A stretch of 64,000 bases of DNA from positions 116,334 to 180,333 of the forward strand of contig CAZJZV010000001.1 in the NCBI GenBank assembly GCA_964550635.1. Direction: 5' to 3'. Every line of letters starts with the position of its first letter. Position 1 is the stretch's first letter. This DNA comes from RGIG4097 sp964550635. GTDB taxonomy: Bacteria; Bacillota; Clostridia; Christensenellales; CAG-917. Below, one piece after another: positions 34,165 to 42,261 of this stretch. The notes beneath the pieces are model-generated. The model saw only the letters and a program-made list of their open reading frames with translations, made no database searches and was not told the origin of the DNA. The position numbers were made by a program, and so were the translations under genes.

Positions 34165-35757
34165 CTATTCGTCGTACACGTCGGGCAAATCGTTCAAAAG
34201 CAGTAGATTATCGCCCATACGTAGCAAAATACCAAAATCGTTTTTCGCCTCGTCCAAGGTGTCGTAGTGGTAGATTTTCCCGCTGAAATCCGCATTACGC
34301 AGTCCCCTTGCAACGAAGTCCGCGCGCATACCGCCGATCAAGACCACGACGTCCGCAACTGATGCGATACACTCTCCGAGATATTCGTTGACTTCGGTTT
34401 CTTTTTTGCCGAGTTCGACGAGTCCCGGTGTTACGACCACCTTTCTACCCGCGAATTTAGCAAGCACGTCGAGTGCGCAAATTGCTCCGTCGGGGTTTGA
34501 ATTGAAGGTGTCGTCAATTATTCTTATGCCGTTACCGCGGATAAGTTGCAGGCGGTGCGGAACGGGTTTGAGAGTGGCAATTCTCTCGACGATTTCTGCG
34601 GGCGACACTCCGAGATAGTAGGCGATAGCGGCGGAAAGTACGACGTTTTCAACGTTATGTTTGCCGAGAAGATAGGTTTTTGTCGGATAGACGTCATCCC
34701 CGAAGTGCAGGTTGAAAACAGAGCCGTCGTTTGCAACCGCAAGTTCGCTTGCATACACTCCGTCATCTTCGTCAAAGCCTGCAAAATACGGCAATTTCGT
34801 TTGCTTTTTGGCGGATAACAATCTTTCTTTCACACCGTCTGAAGCAAATCCTACTCCGCTATCGTCGAGCATGTTTATCACTCTCGTCTTCTCCCTGACC
34901 AAGTTTTCCATACTGCCGAAAGTTTCGAGATGTTGCTCGTTTATCCCTGTCAAAACGCCGACGGTAGGATTGACGATTTTCATAAGTTTCTTTATATCCT
35001 CCACTCTACGCGCGCCCATTTCGGCAATCAAGACGTCGTGAGAGCCGTCGAGCATAGCGACCGTTTTCGCAATACCCATAGGCGTGTTGTAACTCTCTGG
35101 CGACGACAAAACCTTATACCGTCCGCCAAGGATATGCGCAAGATAGTTTTTGACCGACGTTTTGCCGTAACTCCCTGTTATACCTATTTTGACAAGGTGC
35201 GGATATTCGGCGAGAATGCGGCGAGTTTTTCTCTCATAGCGCAAATTATTTAGCCTTTCAAAACAGTTCACTACCGCCATAGTTAGCGAAAAAGTAATCG
35301 GATAGAATATCGGAAACGCAAATATCGACGAATATCTGAAATATGCGTCCTCAACCACCGCGTTCAAGTGAAATAGAGTGAGCATAATGAGAGTGGAATT
35401 GACCGCAACGAGCGCGCTCAATGCCCTGACCGCGCGTTTCGTGTAGCGCATAGGTTTCTTCTTTTCGGGCATTTCTTCGGCAAAATACAACGTGATTTCA
35501 GCTATGAAAAAGAACATCGCGTCGAGAAATCCCCAGAATATTCTCGACTGCAAAAAACTCAATCCGATATATATCCCCGCGAATATCCCTACGCATAGCA
35601 AATCCATAAGGTAGGCGGTGCGCAGTCGCTTGCTTTTGAAAACGGTTGAAATTCGATAATTGTCCTGTTGCGCCACGTATAAGTAAGGGCGGGATATGAA
35701 TAGCGACGACAACAAGGACAGTATGATGAAAAACCAATTACCCCTTGCTAATACCAA
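34165..35757 (-). CDS. murF: MurF-like ligase with an N-terminal membrane domain
   Basis: MurF adds D-Ala-D-Ala to the UDP-MurNAc-tripeptide. The C-terminal two thirds (from about residue 190) is a Mur ligase with GITGSYGKTSVKNYL, EMGARRVEDIK, NEQHLETFGS, LGKHNVENVV and DDTFNSNPDG. The first 170 residues contain about five hydrophobic helices, absent from classical MurF. Thus the enzyme is probably tethered to the membrane. The start is a TTG overlapping the end of the hydrolase gene; no better in-frame start is seen. It is followed immediately by ddl, its substrate supplier. Confidence 0.9.
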   Translation of the reverse strand: MVLARGNWFFIILSLLSSLFISRPYLYVAQQDNYRISTVFKSKRLRTAYLMDLLCVGIFAGIYIGLSFLQSRIFWGFLDAMFFFIAEITLYFAEEMPEKKKPMRYTKRAVRALSALVAVNSTLIMLTLFHLNAVVEDAYFRYSSIFAFPIFYPITFSLTMAVVNCFERLNNLRYERKTRRILAEYPHLVKIGITGSYGKTSVKNYLAHILGGRYKVLSSPESYNTPMGIAKTVAMLDGSHDVLIAEMGARRVEDIKKLMKIVNPTVGVLTGINEQHLETFGSMENLVREKTRVINMLDDSGVGFASDGVKERLLSAKKQTKLPYFAGFDEDDGVYASELAVANDGSVFNLHFGDDVYPTKTYLLGKHNVENVVLSAAIAYYLGVSPAEIVERIATLKPVPHRLQLIRGNGIRIIDDTFNSNPDGAICALDVLAKFAGRKVVVTPGLVELGKKETEVNEYLGECIASVADVVVLIGGMRADFVARGLRNADFSGKIYHYDTLDEAKNDFGILLRMGDNLLLLNDLPDVYDE

Positions 35758-36473
35758 TTTTTACCGCCTAAATTTTTATTGCCGTCCTTAGTTTCAAACA
35801 AAAATGCGCGAAGTATGGATATGAAAACGTCCGCATCGTCCACGTAGGCGAAGTGTCCGCCGTTAAGCCAAAAAATCTCGCTACCGCGTATGCCTTTTTT
35901 GAGTTTTTTCGCCATATACGGCGGGGTAACTTTATCCTTTCCGCCCCAGAAAATAGCGGTAGGGCAATGGATTTCGGATAGTAGTCCGCTTTGGTCGTAG
36001 GACACTACGTTTTTGAAAGTTTCCTTCATCACGGGAGAAAGCACCCGATAATCTTTCGAGCCTTTGAGTCCCCTAAATCCCAAACGGACGAGTGCTTTAT
36101 GAAGATAAATCTTGAGATAATACGACGGTTTTCTGCGCGGTTTCAACCCGGCGGAGTCAACAAGCACGAGAGACCGCACAAGGTCGGGGCGACTGCTTGC
36201 AATCTCAATCGCAACCCTACCGCCGAAAGAATGCCCGACGATACACGTCCTGCTCTCTCCCAACTCTTCGAGCATAGTTACGATTTCATTTGCGTAGTCT
36301 TTCACGCTATACGGTTTATCAGGCTCCGCGCTCTCCCCGAAACCGCTGAAATCCACGACTATGCTTTTATATCCGCCGAGCCGTTTTGCGACAAACAAAA
36401 AGGCGGAAGCGCTACCGCCCCACCCGTGCAAGAATAATACCGATTCGCCACTGCCGACGATGAATTTGTTTAT
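35748..36473 (-). CDS. alpha/beta hydrolase with an apparent AUA start codon
   Basis: A hydrolase of about 241 residues with HGWGGSA (oxyanion region), the nucleophile elbow VGHSFGGRVA, the acid segment GGKDKVTPP and the histidine in NGGHFAYVDD. The fold requires a strand before HGWGG, and the sequence provides it (NKFIVGSGESVLFL) in frame back to an ATA codon that has GGAGG 4 nt upstream. No ATG, GTG or TTG gives the full N-terminus; the first alternative is a TTG that would remove 14 residues. Substrate unknown. It lies between rimI and murF in the FMN-riboswitch operon. Confidence 0.8.
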   Translation of the reverse strand: MNKFIVGSGESVLFLHGWGGSASAFLFVAKRLGGYKSIVVDFSGFGESAEPDKPYSVKDYANEIVTMLEELGESRTCIVGHSFGGRVAIEIASSRPDLVRSLVLVDSAGLKPRRKPSYYLKIYLHKALVRLGFRGLKGSKDYRVLSPVMKETFKNVVSYDQSGLLSEIHCPTAIFWGGKDKVTPPYMAKKLKKGIRGSEIFWLNGGHFAYVDDADVFISILRAFLFETKDGNKNLGGKNWY

Positions 36474-36482
36474 GCGTCCTCC

Positions 36483-36914
36483 TTAGACGTCCAGCCACAT
36501 AATGAGCGCGTCGTCACGATTGTTATAATACCTCTTACGTACGCCCTCCACTCGGAAACCGAATCCCAAGTACATATTTTTTGCGACTTCGTTGGTAGAT
36601 TTGACCTCCAAAGTCAAGTGTTTCACGCCGATTTCTCTCGCCTTCGAGATGAGCATCGACATAAGGAATTTGCCAAAACCGCGTCCTCTTTCGGACTGTT
36701 TGACCGCTATATTAGTTATATGCCCTTCGTCAAGGACTTTGTGAAAACCGCCGTAGCAAAGCACTTCATCCCCCCTGACTCCGACGAGATAATACGCATC
36801 CCCCGCATTCAATTCGGGGATAAACATATTTTCCGTCCAAGGTTGGTCGAAAGCTTCTCTTTCAATCTCCGCCATTTGACGAAGATGCTCGTAGCGTAGC
36901 GGTTCGAATCTCAT
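36483..36914 (-). CDS. rimI: ribosomal protein S18 alanine N-acetyltransferase RimI
   Basis: A 143-residue GNAT acetyltransferase with the RimI pattern: EREAFDQPWTENMF, HITNIAVKQSERGRGFGKFLM (acetyl-CoA loop) and LEVKSTNEVAKNMYLGFGF. RimI acetylates the N-terminus of S18 and is often found between tsaB and tsaD. It overlaps tsaB by 4 nt. Confidence 0.94.
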   Translation of the reverse strand: MRFEPLRYEHLRQMAEIEREAFDQPWTENMFIPELNAGDAYYLVGVRGDEVLCYGGFHKVLDEGHITNIAVKQSERGRGFGKFLMSMLISKAREIGVKHLTLEVKSTNEVAKNMYLGFGFRVEGVRKRYYNNRDDALIMWLDV

Positions 36915-37480
36915 TTCAAATTTCTCTCCGCTTGCGATTTTCTCATATATACAGGCTCGAATACGTCCACGAATTCTCCGTTTTTCACCTTCGATTTCAA
37001 GACGTTTTCAAGCGCAACGTGTGCGGGACAAGCAAGCGTATAGACGGTGTCGCTCGGGATACTGTCCTTATCCGTCTCTTCCACAAATCTCGTTTCAAGG
37101 ATTTTGCCGTTTTCGCAAGTCGCAAGATAGGTATTTCCGTGACCTGCGTCCACCCCTGCCGTTATCCGCGCTCTACTATATGCGAGAAGTTCAAAATAGT
37201 TTACCGCAACTCTTTTCGCGCCGTTTGAAAAGGATATGGCAGTCATAGCGGACGCGCCTATGCGAATACCCGTGAACGAGCCCGGCCCCACGACTACGCA
37301 AGCGACGTCAAGATCGTCGGGGGTGAGTCCCGCACTGTCCATAACCTTTTTGATTTCGGGGATGAGCAAGGACGAATGTCCGCTTTTACCCACTTCAAAT
37401 TCGGTGAAATAGGATTTTTCGTTGTCTACGACAACGATTGTGAGAGTTGTATTTGTGGTGTCAATTGCCAGTGCTTTCAT
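36911..37480 (-). CDS. tsaB: tRNA threonylcarbamoyladenosine biosynthesis protein TsaB
   Basis: TsaB is the partner of TsaD in transfer of threonylcarbamoyl to A37 of ANN-decoding tRNAs. The 189-residue protein has the ASKHA start ALAIDTTNTTLTIVV, HSSLLIPEIKKVM, and VVGPGSFTGIRIGAS. It overlaps both the ribU-tsaE fusion and rimI by 4 nt. tsaD is not in this window. Confidence 0.94.
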   Translation of the reverse strand: MKALAIDTTNTTLTIVVVDNEKSYFTEFEVGKSGHSSLLIPEIKKVMDSAGLTPDDLDVACVVVGPGSFTGIRIGASAMTAISFSNGAKRVAVNYFELLAYSRARITAGVDAGHGNTYLATCENGKILETRFVEETDKDSIPSDTVYTLACPAHVALENVLKSKVKNGEFVDVFEPVYMRKSQAERNLK

Positions 37481-38598
37481 TCTTCAATCTCGAATATTCT
37501 GCTATTTTCTCCGTCAACGGCAATTTTTATCTTGATGATTTTGCCGTTCAGGCTTTCAAATTTATTCCATTCTATGACGGTCACTCCGTCGTCCGAAATC
37601 GCCTCTTCCACGCCGAGTTCGACAAGGTCGTCTTCATGCTCCACCCTGTACATATCGAGATGATTGAGTTTCAATCTACCGCTTTCGTACACGTTGAGTA
37701 TGGTGAATGTGGGGCTTGTGACTTCTTCTTCAACACCGAGTGCTTTTGCAAGTCCTTTCGTGAAAGTGGTCTTGCCTGCGCCAAGGTCGCCGTCGAGCAA
37801 TATGACCTCTCCGCCAACGAGAGTATCGGCAAGTTTTTCGGCAAGAGCGTAGGTTTCTTCCACGCCGTCTACCCTATATTCTCCCGACAAATTCACGACT
37901 TCTTCGTCAACGTGCTTTTTCAAACTCGTACCGTCCCAATGCAGTATTTTCGTCAGGCGTTTGTACAACACGAACGTCAACGCACCTACTATTATACATC
38001 TTAAAAGATTAAAAGGCAACACGCCTGCGAATAAATAATAAACGTAAAACGTGTCCATAGTGACGTCTTTATAGAGCGGTTGGAGCATTCCGACGATTGC
38101 GCCGAAGTCACCTTTGAAATACAACTCGACGAAAAACGGTATGGATATGAATCTGTTGACGATGATAGACGCGATAGTGAGAAGCACACCGCCTACGCAA
38201 ATGCCTATGAAAGCGTGCTTTTTGTCTTTTTTGCGGTGATAAATAAGTGATGCGGGCAGGACGAACAAAATTCCGAGAATAATATCCGTTGCCTCCCCGA
38301 CGTATGCGGTGCTTGTCATAGGAAATTTGAAAAGGCATTTCAAGACGATAACTACGCAACCGCTGATAGGCCCCATAGAAAAGCCCGCGAGAAGTGCCGG
38401 CAATTCACTGATTTGAATTTCAAGGAAATTCGGGAATATGAACGGAAGATTGAACTTTCCGAAAGCGTACAAGATGAATGATATTGCGGTCAAAATTGCG
38501 ATTTTCGCAATATATGCCGTAGTAAAGCGCGGATTTTTGAACTGTGAAAACAGTTTTTTGATTCTTTCTTTCGCACCGATTGCGTTTTCGTTGCCCAT
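37477..38598 (-). CDS. fusion of riboflavin ECF transporter S component (RibU) and TsaE
   Basis: One uninterrupted 373-residue frame joins two normally separate proteins. Residues about 20-215 form a polytopic RibU-like S component (ELPALLAGFSMGPISG, GEATDIILGILFVLPASL). Residues about 245-373 are TsaE, the ATPase of the t6A complex: Walker A GDLGAGKTTFTKGLAKALG (270-288), SPTFTI and HLDMYR. A charged linker of about 25 residues separates them. ATG at 38598 has AAGGAG upstream. An FMN riboswitch lies directly before, which independently supports the RibU assignment. TsaE would be held at the membrane. Confidence 0.93.
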   Translation of the reverse strand: MGNENAIGAKERIKKLFSQFKNPRFTTAYIAKIAILTAISFILYAFGKFNLPFIFPNFLEIQISELPALLAGFSMGPISGCVVIVLKCLFKFPMTSTAYVGEATDIILGILFVLPASLIYHRKKDKKHAFIGICVGGVLLTIASIIVNRFISIPFFVELYFKGDFGAIVGMLQPLYKDVTMDTFYVYYLFAGVLPFNLLRCIIVGALTFVLYKRLTKILHWDGTSLKKHVDEEVVNLSGEYRVDGVEETYALAEKLADTLVGGEVILLDGDLGAGKTTFTKGLAKALGVEEEVTSPTFTILNVYESGRLKLNHLDMYRVEHEDDLVELGVEEAISDDGVTVIEWNKFESLNGKIIKIKIAVDGENSRIFEIEE

Positions 38599-38636
38599 AT
38601 TTCTCCTTCGGCGCACTTCGTCAATTTTCGGGATAC

Positions 38637-38660
38637 AAAAAATGCGCCTTCAAGGGCGCA
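38637..38660 (-). terminator. riboswitch expression-platform terminator
   Basis: On the minus strand TGCGCC and GGCGCA pair around CTTGAA and are followed by T6. It sits 20 nt after the FMN aptamer and about 40 nt before the coding start, the normal place for FMN-controlled attenuation. Confidence 0.8.
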
Positions 38661-38679
38661 AACTCGTCATTCGACGGTC

Positions 38680-38789
38680 GCTTCTATCATCCGGACTATA
38701 CCGTCGGTCAGGGAATTTCACCCTATCGGCACGCTTTGCGTGTTCGCGGACTGTCACCGCCGGTGAGGAATCTAACCTCGCCCCGAAGC
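38680..38789 (-). ncRNA. FMN riboswitch (RFN element) aptamer
   Basis: Read on the minus strand, the segment is closed by GCTTC/GAAGC (P1) and contains the hallmark RFN blocks in order: GGGGCGAGG, CCTCACCGGCGGTGA, GTCCGCGAACACG, AGGGTGAAATTCCCTGACC, GACGGTATAGTCCGGATG. The order and spacing leave little doubt. It should lower expression of the whole ribU-tsaE to ddl operon when FMN is plentiful. Confidence 0.97.
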
Positions 38790-38795
38790 ATTTAT

Positions 38796-38824
38796 ATTAT
38801 ATCTATCCCTATCCACATTGTCAA
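38796..38824 (-). promoter_or_regulatory. consensus sigma-A promoter of the FMN-riboswitch operon
   Basis: TTGACA (38819-38824), 17 nt, TATAAT (38796-38801) on the minus strand, ending 6 nt before the first aptamer base. Confidence 0.9.
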
Positions 38825-38841
38825 CGGTTTTGAAAAACGAG

Positions 38842-39417
38842 TTAGTTATCGGACAGGATTTCGATTGCTTTTTCCTTGAACACCGCGTTGTTTTCGAGAA
38901 GTTCATCAAAGGTTACGGGTGCAAATCCGTTCACGTCCACCCCCGCATTGAGTGCGTTAGGCAAGTTGAAAATTGGCAGATATTCCGGGCGGATATTTCC
39001 GTGCGTATGACCGTGAATAAGATAAGAGAGTTTTGCACTTCCGACCTTCCGACTTCCCTTCCATTCGAGCATCGGATAATGGCAAAGAGTCATCGGACGA
39101 GAGCAAACGGACGTATCGAGCAAAGGGGTTATTTCCACGAAATAATCCCTAGGATTATCGAGTTTATCAAGCCAATTCGAGTCGTGATTCCCGCGCACGA
39201 GAATTTTTTTGCCTTTTAGGCGGTCGAGATAGGGTTTCGGATCAATTCCCTTCCAAATCAAATCCCCGACGATATAGACGGTATCGTTGCCTTTGACCTT
39301 TTTGTTCCAATTCTCAATGAGAATATCATCCATTTCATCGACGGACGAAAACGGACGGTTGCACGTTTTGATGATGTTGTTATGCCCCAAATGCAAATCG
39401 GCTGTGAAATATACCAT
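38842..39417 (-). CDS. calcineurin-like metallophosphoesterase, small cytosolic type
   Basis: A 191-residue phosphoesterase with FTADLHLGHNNII, VGDLIWKG, VRGNHDSNWLD, LCHYPM and HGHTHGN, giving the full metal-binding set. The LHLGH...GNHD type is common in bacteria and phages, with broad phosphodiesterase or phosphatase activity. AGGGG precedes the ATG. It is divergent from the 39476 gene and ends just upstream of the FMN-riboswitch promoter. Confidence 0.88.
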   Translation of the reverse strand: MVYFTADLHLGHNNIIKTCNRPFSSVDEMDDILIENWNKKVKGNDTVYIVGDLIWKGIDPKPYLDRLKGKKILVRGNHDSNWLDKLDNPRDYFVEITPLLDTSVCSRPMTLCHYPMLEWKGSRKVGSAKLSYLIHGHTHGNIRPEYLPIFNLPNALNAGVDVNGFAPVTFDELLENNAVFKEKAIEILSDN

Positions 39418-39475
39418 TTATCCCCTAAAAAGCGTTTTCGGGTATCAAAACCGCAAAAACGCCAACAATACCGTT

Positions 39476-39769
39476 ATGTTAGTTTATGAAACCACGGTAG
39501 CAGACGTCGCATTATCCTTTGAAAAAGTTATTGCGTCGAGATATTATCAAGGCGACGGCGTAGTTATAGTCGCGGTCCTGACTTCTCAGATTTACAGCGC
39601 AAGCGAGCGGACTTCACTACGTGAAGAAATCCGCGCGGAAATCGAAAAACGGTTTTCAACGAAAACTCTCGTCACCTACGATTTAGGCGCTTATCTATCC
39701 ATGCACGACGGTATGAGCGAAGACGAAATCTCCGCTCTATACGCAAAAGTCGGCTATTCTCCCTTGTAA
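39476..39769 (+). CDS. small conserved-looking protein of unknown function
   Basis: A 97-residue soluble protein (MLVYETTVADVALSFEKV...). It has alternating strand and helix character and a charged middle segment (REEIRAEIEKRF). I do not recognise the family. No ribosome site precedes the ATG, as with the leaderless genes here, but the -10 is weak. Its last 16 nt overlap the end of rsfS on the other strand. Confidence 0.55.
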   Translation: MLVYETTVADVALSFEKVIASRYYQGDGVVIVAVLTSQIYSASERTSLREEIRAEIEKRFSTKTLVTYDLGAYLSMHDGMSEDEISALYAKVGYSPL

Positions 39770-40104
39770 AACTCTACGTTGTTTCCGTCGCTCCAGAGTT
39801 TTTCAAGGCAGTAAAACATACGAGTATCATCGTTGAAAACGTGCACGATGACTCCGCCGTAGTCGAGCACAACCCACTTTCCTTCGGTGAGTCCGTCGAC
39901 GCGCAGGCAGTTTACGCCGTGATTTTCCATGGTTTCTTGCAGATATTCCGCAAGTGCCTTGACTTGACGATTGCTCTTCCCGGTGCAAATGACGAAGTAG
40001 TCCGCAACGACGGTCAGATGCTCGACTTTCAAGACGGTGATATCGACCGCTCTTCGGTCGTCAAGTTCTTTACAAATCAATTTTTTCAGTTCTAAACTTT
40101 CCAT
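39754..40104 (-). CDS. rsfS: ribosome silencing factor RsfS
   Basis: RsfS binds ribosomal protein L14 and blocks subunit joining in starvation. The 116-residue protein has the family core AVDITVLKVEHLTVVADYFVICTGKSNRQVKALAE and VLDYGGVIVHVFNDDTRMFYCLEKLW. It lies 34 nt after nadD-yqeK, the usual neighbourhood. Confidence 0.96.
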   Translation of the reverse strand: MESLELKKLICKELDDRRAVDITVLKVEHLTVVADYFVICTGKSNRQVKALAEYLQETMENHGVNCLRVDGLTEGKWVVLDYGGVIVHVFNDDTRMFYCLEKLWSDGNNVEFYKGE

Positions 40105-40138
40105 TATTCCTCCAATTGAATGCGTTAGAATATCGTTT

Positions 40139-41278
40139 TCAGTTGTTTTTGTTCAAATAGTATTCGACCGCATCTTCGGTCAACGGATATATAGGTTTTC
40201 CCGCCGTTTTCAACTTGTCGTAGGTGTATTTTAGCACCGCTCGGAAACCCTTTTCAAAGTCCTCGTCCGCAATTTTACGTATATCGGGGATAGGCGCGTA
40301 TTCCCTGTCGTAAGACGTACTGTCCGCCGTATAAATCAATTTTTCAAACGTGCTCATATCCGCCTTTGCGGTTGTATGGTATTTGATTGCGGAAAGCACT
40401 TCTTCATCCGTCACGCCGAAATCTCTCTCCGCCTTTTTCGCTCCCAAAAATTGATGAAGCACGGTTGTCCCGACTGCATCCGCAGGCACGTCGAGACCGT
40501 CTAAAGACGGTCTTCTCTTTGCGTTATCGTGAAGTAGGGACGCTTCAAACGTCTTTTTGAAGTCCTGTTTGAGATTATGCAAGGAATTCAAATCAACCGC
40601 TCGCAACACCACCGCTTTAGTATGTGCAAAAAGTTCAGGCTCTTGCCACTCTTTGAGTTTTTCAAGCCACTCTTTGTAGTCGTCGAAATATCCGTTTTTC
40701 TTGATATAGTCGTACACTCCGTCGGGGAGTGAATCGGGTTGCATACCAAGGAGCAATTCCGCCTTTATTCTCGAAGAAGACGTTTCTCCGCCCTCGAAAT
40801 CCAACGTCAAAAAAGAGCCGACTTTGTATTTGTCGAGAAGTTTATTAACGCTATCGCCCACTCTATCATAGCCTTTTCTGCCAACAACCGCGATAGGACA
40901 GGTTTCCAAAATGCTTTTAGGCTCGTGCCAAGTGTCGAAATACTCAACGCTATCCCCGCCGATGAGATAGACGATTTCGCCGTATTTTTCCTTCAAAACG
41001 GGCAAAACGTCGGATGCATAGTTGAATTTCTCCCCCTTTTCCGCCCTTTCTCTCTCGATTTCGTCCACGATAAGTTCGTCTGCAACACCGCTAAATGCGA
41101 TTTTGCAAAGGTCGATTCTCGCAGAGTACGGCAAATATCCTTCACTTTTGTGAGGGGGACGGAAGGTCGGCACCACGACAAGACGAGTCGCACCCGTTGC
41201 GCCAACCGCGCTTTTCAACATATTTACGTGTTCGACGTGAGGAGGATCGAACGCTCCGCCGAAGATAATAGTTACCAT
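40139..41278 (-). CDS. nadD: NadD-YqeK fusion: nicotinate-nucleotide adenylyltransferase plus HD hydrolase
   Basis: A 379-residue two-domain protein. Residues 1-200 are NadD, which makes nicotinate adenine dinucleotide (GGAFDPPHVEHVNM, VVPTFRPPHKS, SSSRIKAELL). Residues about 210-375 form an HD domain of the YqeK type (HTKAVVLRAVDL, ASLLHDNAKRR, VLHQFLGA, AIKYHTTAK), a family that hydrolyses Ap4A. The two are adjacent genes in most Firmicutes and are fused here. The ATG follows its promoter with no ribosome site. Confidence 0.93.
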   Translation of the reverse strand: MVTIIFGGAFDPPHVEHVNMLKSAVGATGATRLVVVPTFRPPHKSEGYLPYSARIDLCKIAFSGVADELIVDEIERERAEKGEKFNYASDVLPVLKEKYGEIVYLIGGDSVEYFDTWHEPKSILETCPIAVVGRKGYDRVGDSVNKLLDKYKVGSFLTLDFEGGETSSSRIKAELLLGMQPDSLPDGVYDYIKKNGYFDDYKEWLEKLKEWQEPELFAHTKAVVLRAVDLNSLHNLKQDFKKTFEASLLHDNAKRRPSLDGLDVPADAVGTTVLHQFLGAKKAERDFGVTDEEVLSAIKYHTTAKADMSTFEKLIYTADSTSYDREYAPIPDIRKIADEDFEKGFRAVLKYTYDKLKTAGKPIYPLTEDAVEYYLNKNN

Positions 41279-41284
41279 AGGTAT

Positions 41285-41313
41285 AGTATAGCAAAATAAG
41301 TGCGAACTTTCAA
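41285..41313 (-). promoter_or_regulatory. sigma-A promoter of nadD-rsfS, leaderless type
   Basis: TTGAAA (41308-41313), 17 nt, TATACT (41285-41290) on the minus strand; exactly 6 nt separate the -10 from the nadD ATG. Confidence 0.75.
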
Positions 41314-41334
41314 TAGCAAAACGAACATTTGAGA

Positions 41335-42261
41335 ATGAAATCACAGGAATTTGTCAATGATAAGTCGATGACGAAAATTATAGACGTATTCACTCTCACC
41401 CTGACGATATTTTTACTTAGCATAGTTTGGACGGGACGCTATCTGAACGTAGGTTTAGCATTGCTTCTTTCAAGCACTTTGACCGCACTCACAGTCATCA
41501 CGACAATCTATCTGAAAAAGCAAAATTCCAAGCCCTACGACAAGGACAGACTTGCCCTTGAATTGTCCGTCCGCGGAAACGAATATTTGGTCGAAATTCT
41601 CAAAAGTATTCTAAAAAATGCGGTTTTTGAGAGTGGTTCCAACTGGATTTTACTCGAAAACGCACTGATAATAGTGTGTTTTCGCTTTTCTCTCGTCGGT
41701 CTCAACGACGTCGGAAACTTCTATTCATTGTCTCTCAAAAAGAACAGAAATCAAGTGTTTTTGCTCTGTCGCGGAATTGACAGAAAGGCTATGCACGTGC
41801 TTGAAATGCACGACGTCAAAATCAACGTCGTCAAAACAAAAGGCATATATGACTTTTTGAGAAGAAACTCCGCCCTACCCGCACTTGAAAAGGAAAAGAA
41901 AAATTTTTCCTTGAAAGCGGTCGCATATTCCATTCTCTCCCGCTCGAATACGAAAAGTTATCTCTTTTCGGGAATCGTGCTTATGACAACTTCTTTCATC
42001 ACACCGCTCAAAATCTACTATCTAATTTTCGGCACAATCGCACTTATTCTTGCAATTCTCACCTTGACTCCCCTTGGAAACGGCGAATTTGGCACAAACG
42101 GAAGTTTCAATGCACTCATCCAAGAAACCGAAAAATTCAATCTCTCCGAAAATTCCGACTGCGACCAATGCACCGCCGAAAACGACAATCACCAAAAAAC
42201 CAACAAAGAAAACTCCCAAAACACAACAGACAACCAGAATCATCACGACACAAATCAATAG
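41335..42261 (+). CDS. four-helix membrane protein of unknown function
   Basis: A protein of about 308 residues: two hydrophobic helices near the N-terminus (about 17-60), a cytosolic middle domain (about 70-200), two more helices (about 207-246), and a polar Asn/Thr/His/Gln-rich tail of 60 residues. I do not recognise the middle domain. The start is uncertain: ATG at 41335, or a later ATG at 41368; neither has a good ribosome site. The tail is encoded by the same A/C-rich DNA that continues downstream. Confidence 0.6.
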   Translation: MKSQEFVNDKSMTKIIDVFTLTLTIFLLSIVWTGRYLNVGLALLLSSTLTALTVITTIYLKKQNSKPYDKDRLALELSVRGNEYLVEILKSILKNAVFESGSNWILLENALIIVCFRFSLVGLNDVGNFYSLSLKKNRNQVFLLCRGIDRKAMHVLEMHDVKINVVKTKGIYDFLRRNSALPALEKEKKNFSLKAVAYSILSRSNTKSYLFSGIVLMTTSFITPLKIYYLIFGTIALILAILTLTPLGNGEFGTNGSFNALIQETEKFNLSENSDCDQCTAENDNHQKTNKENSQNTTDNQNHHDTNQ

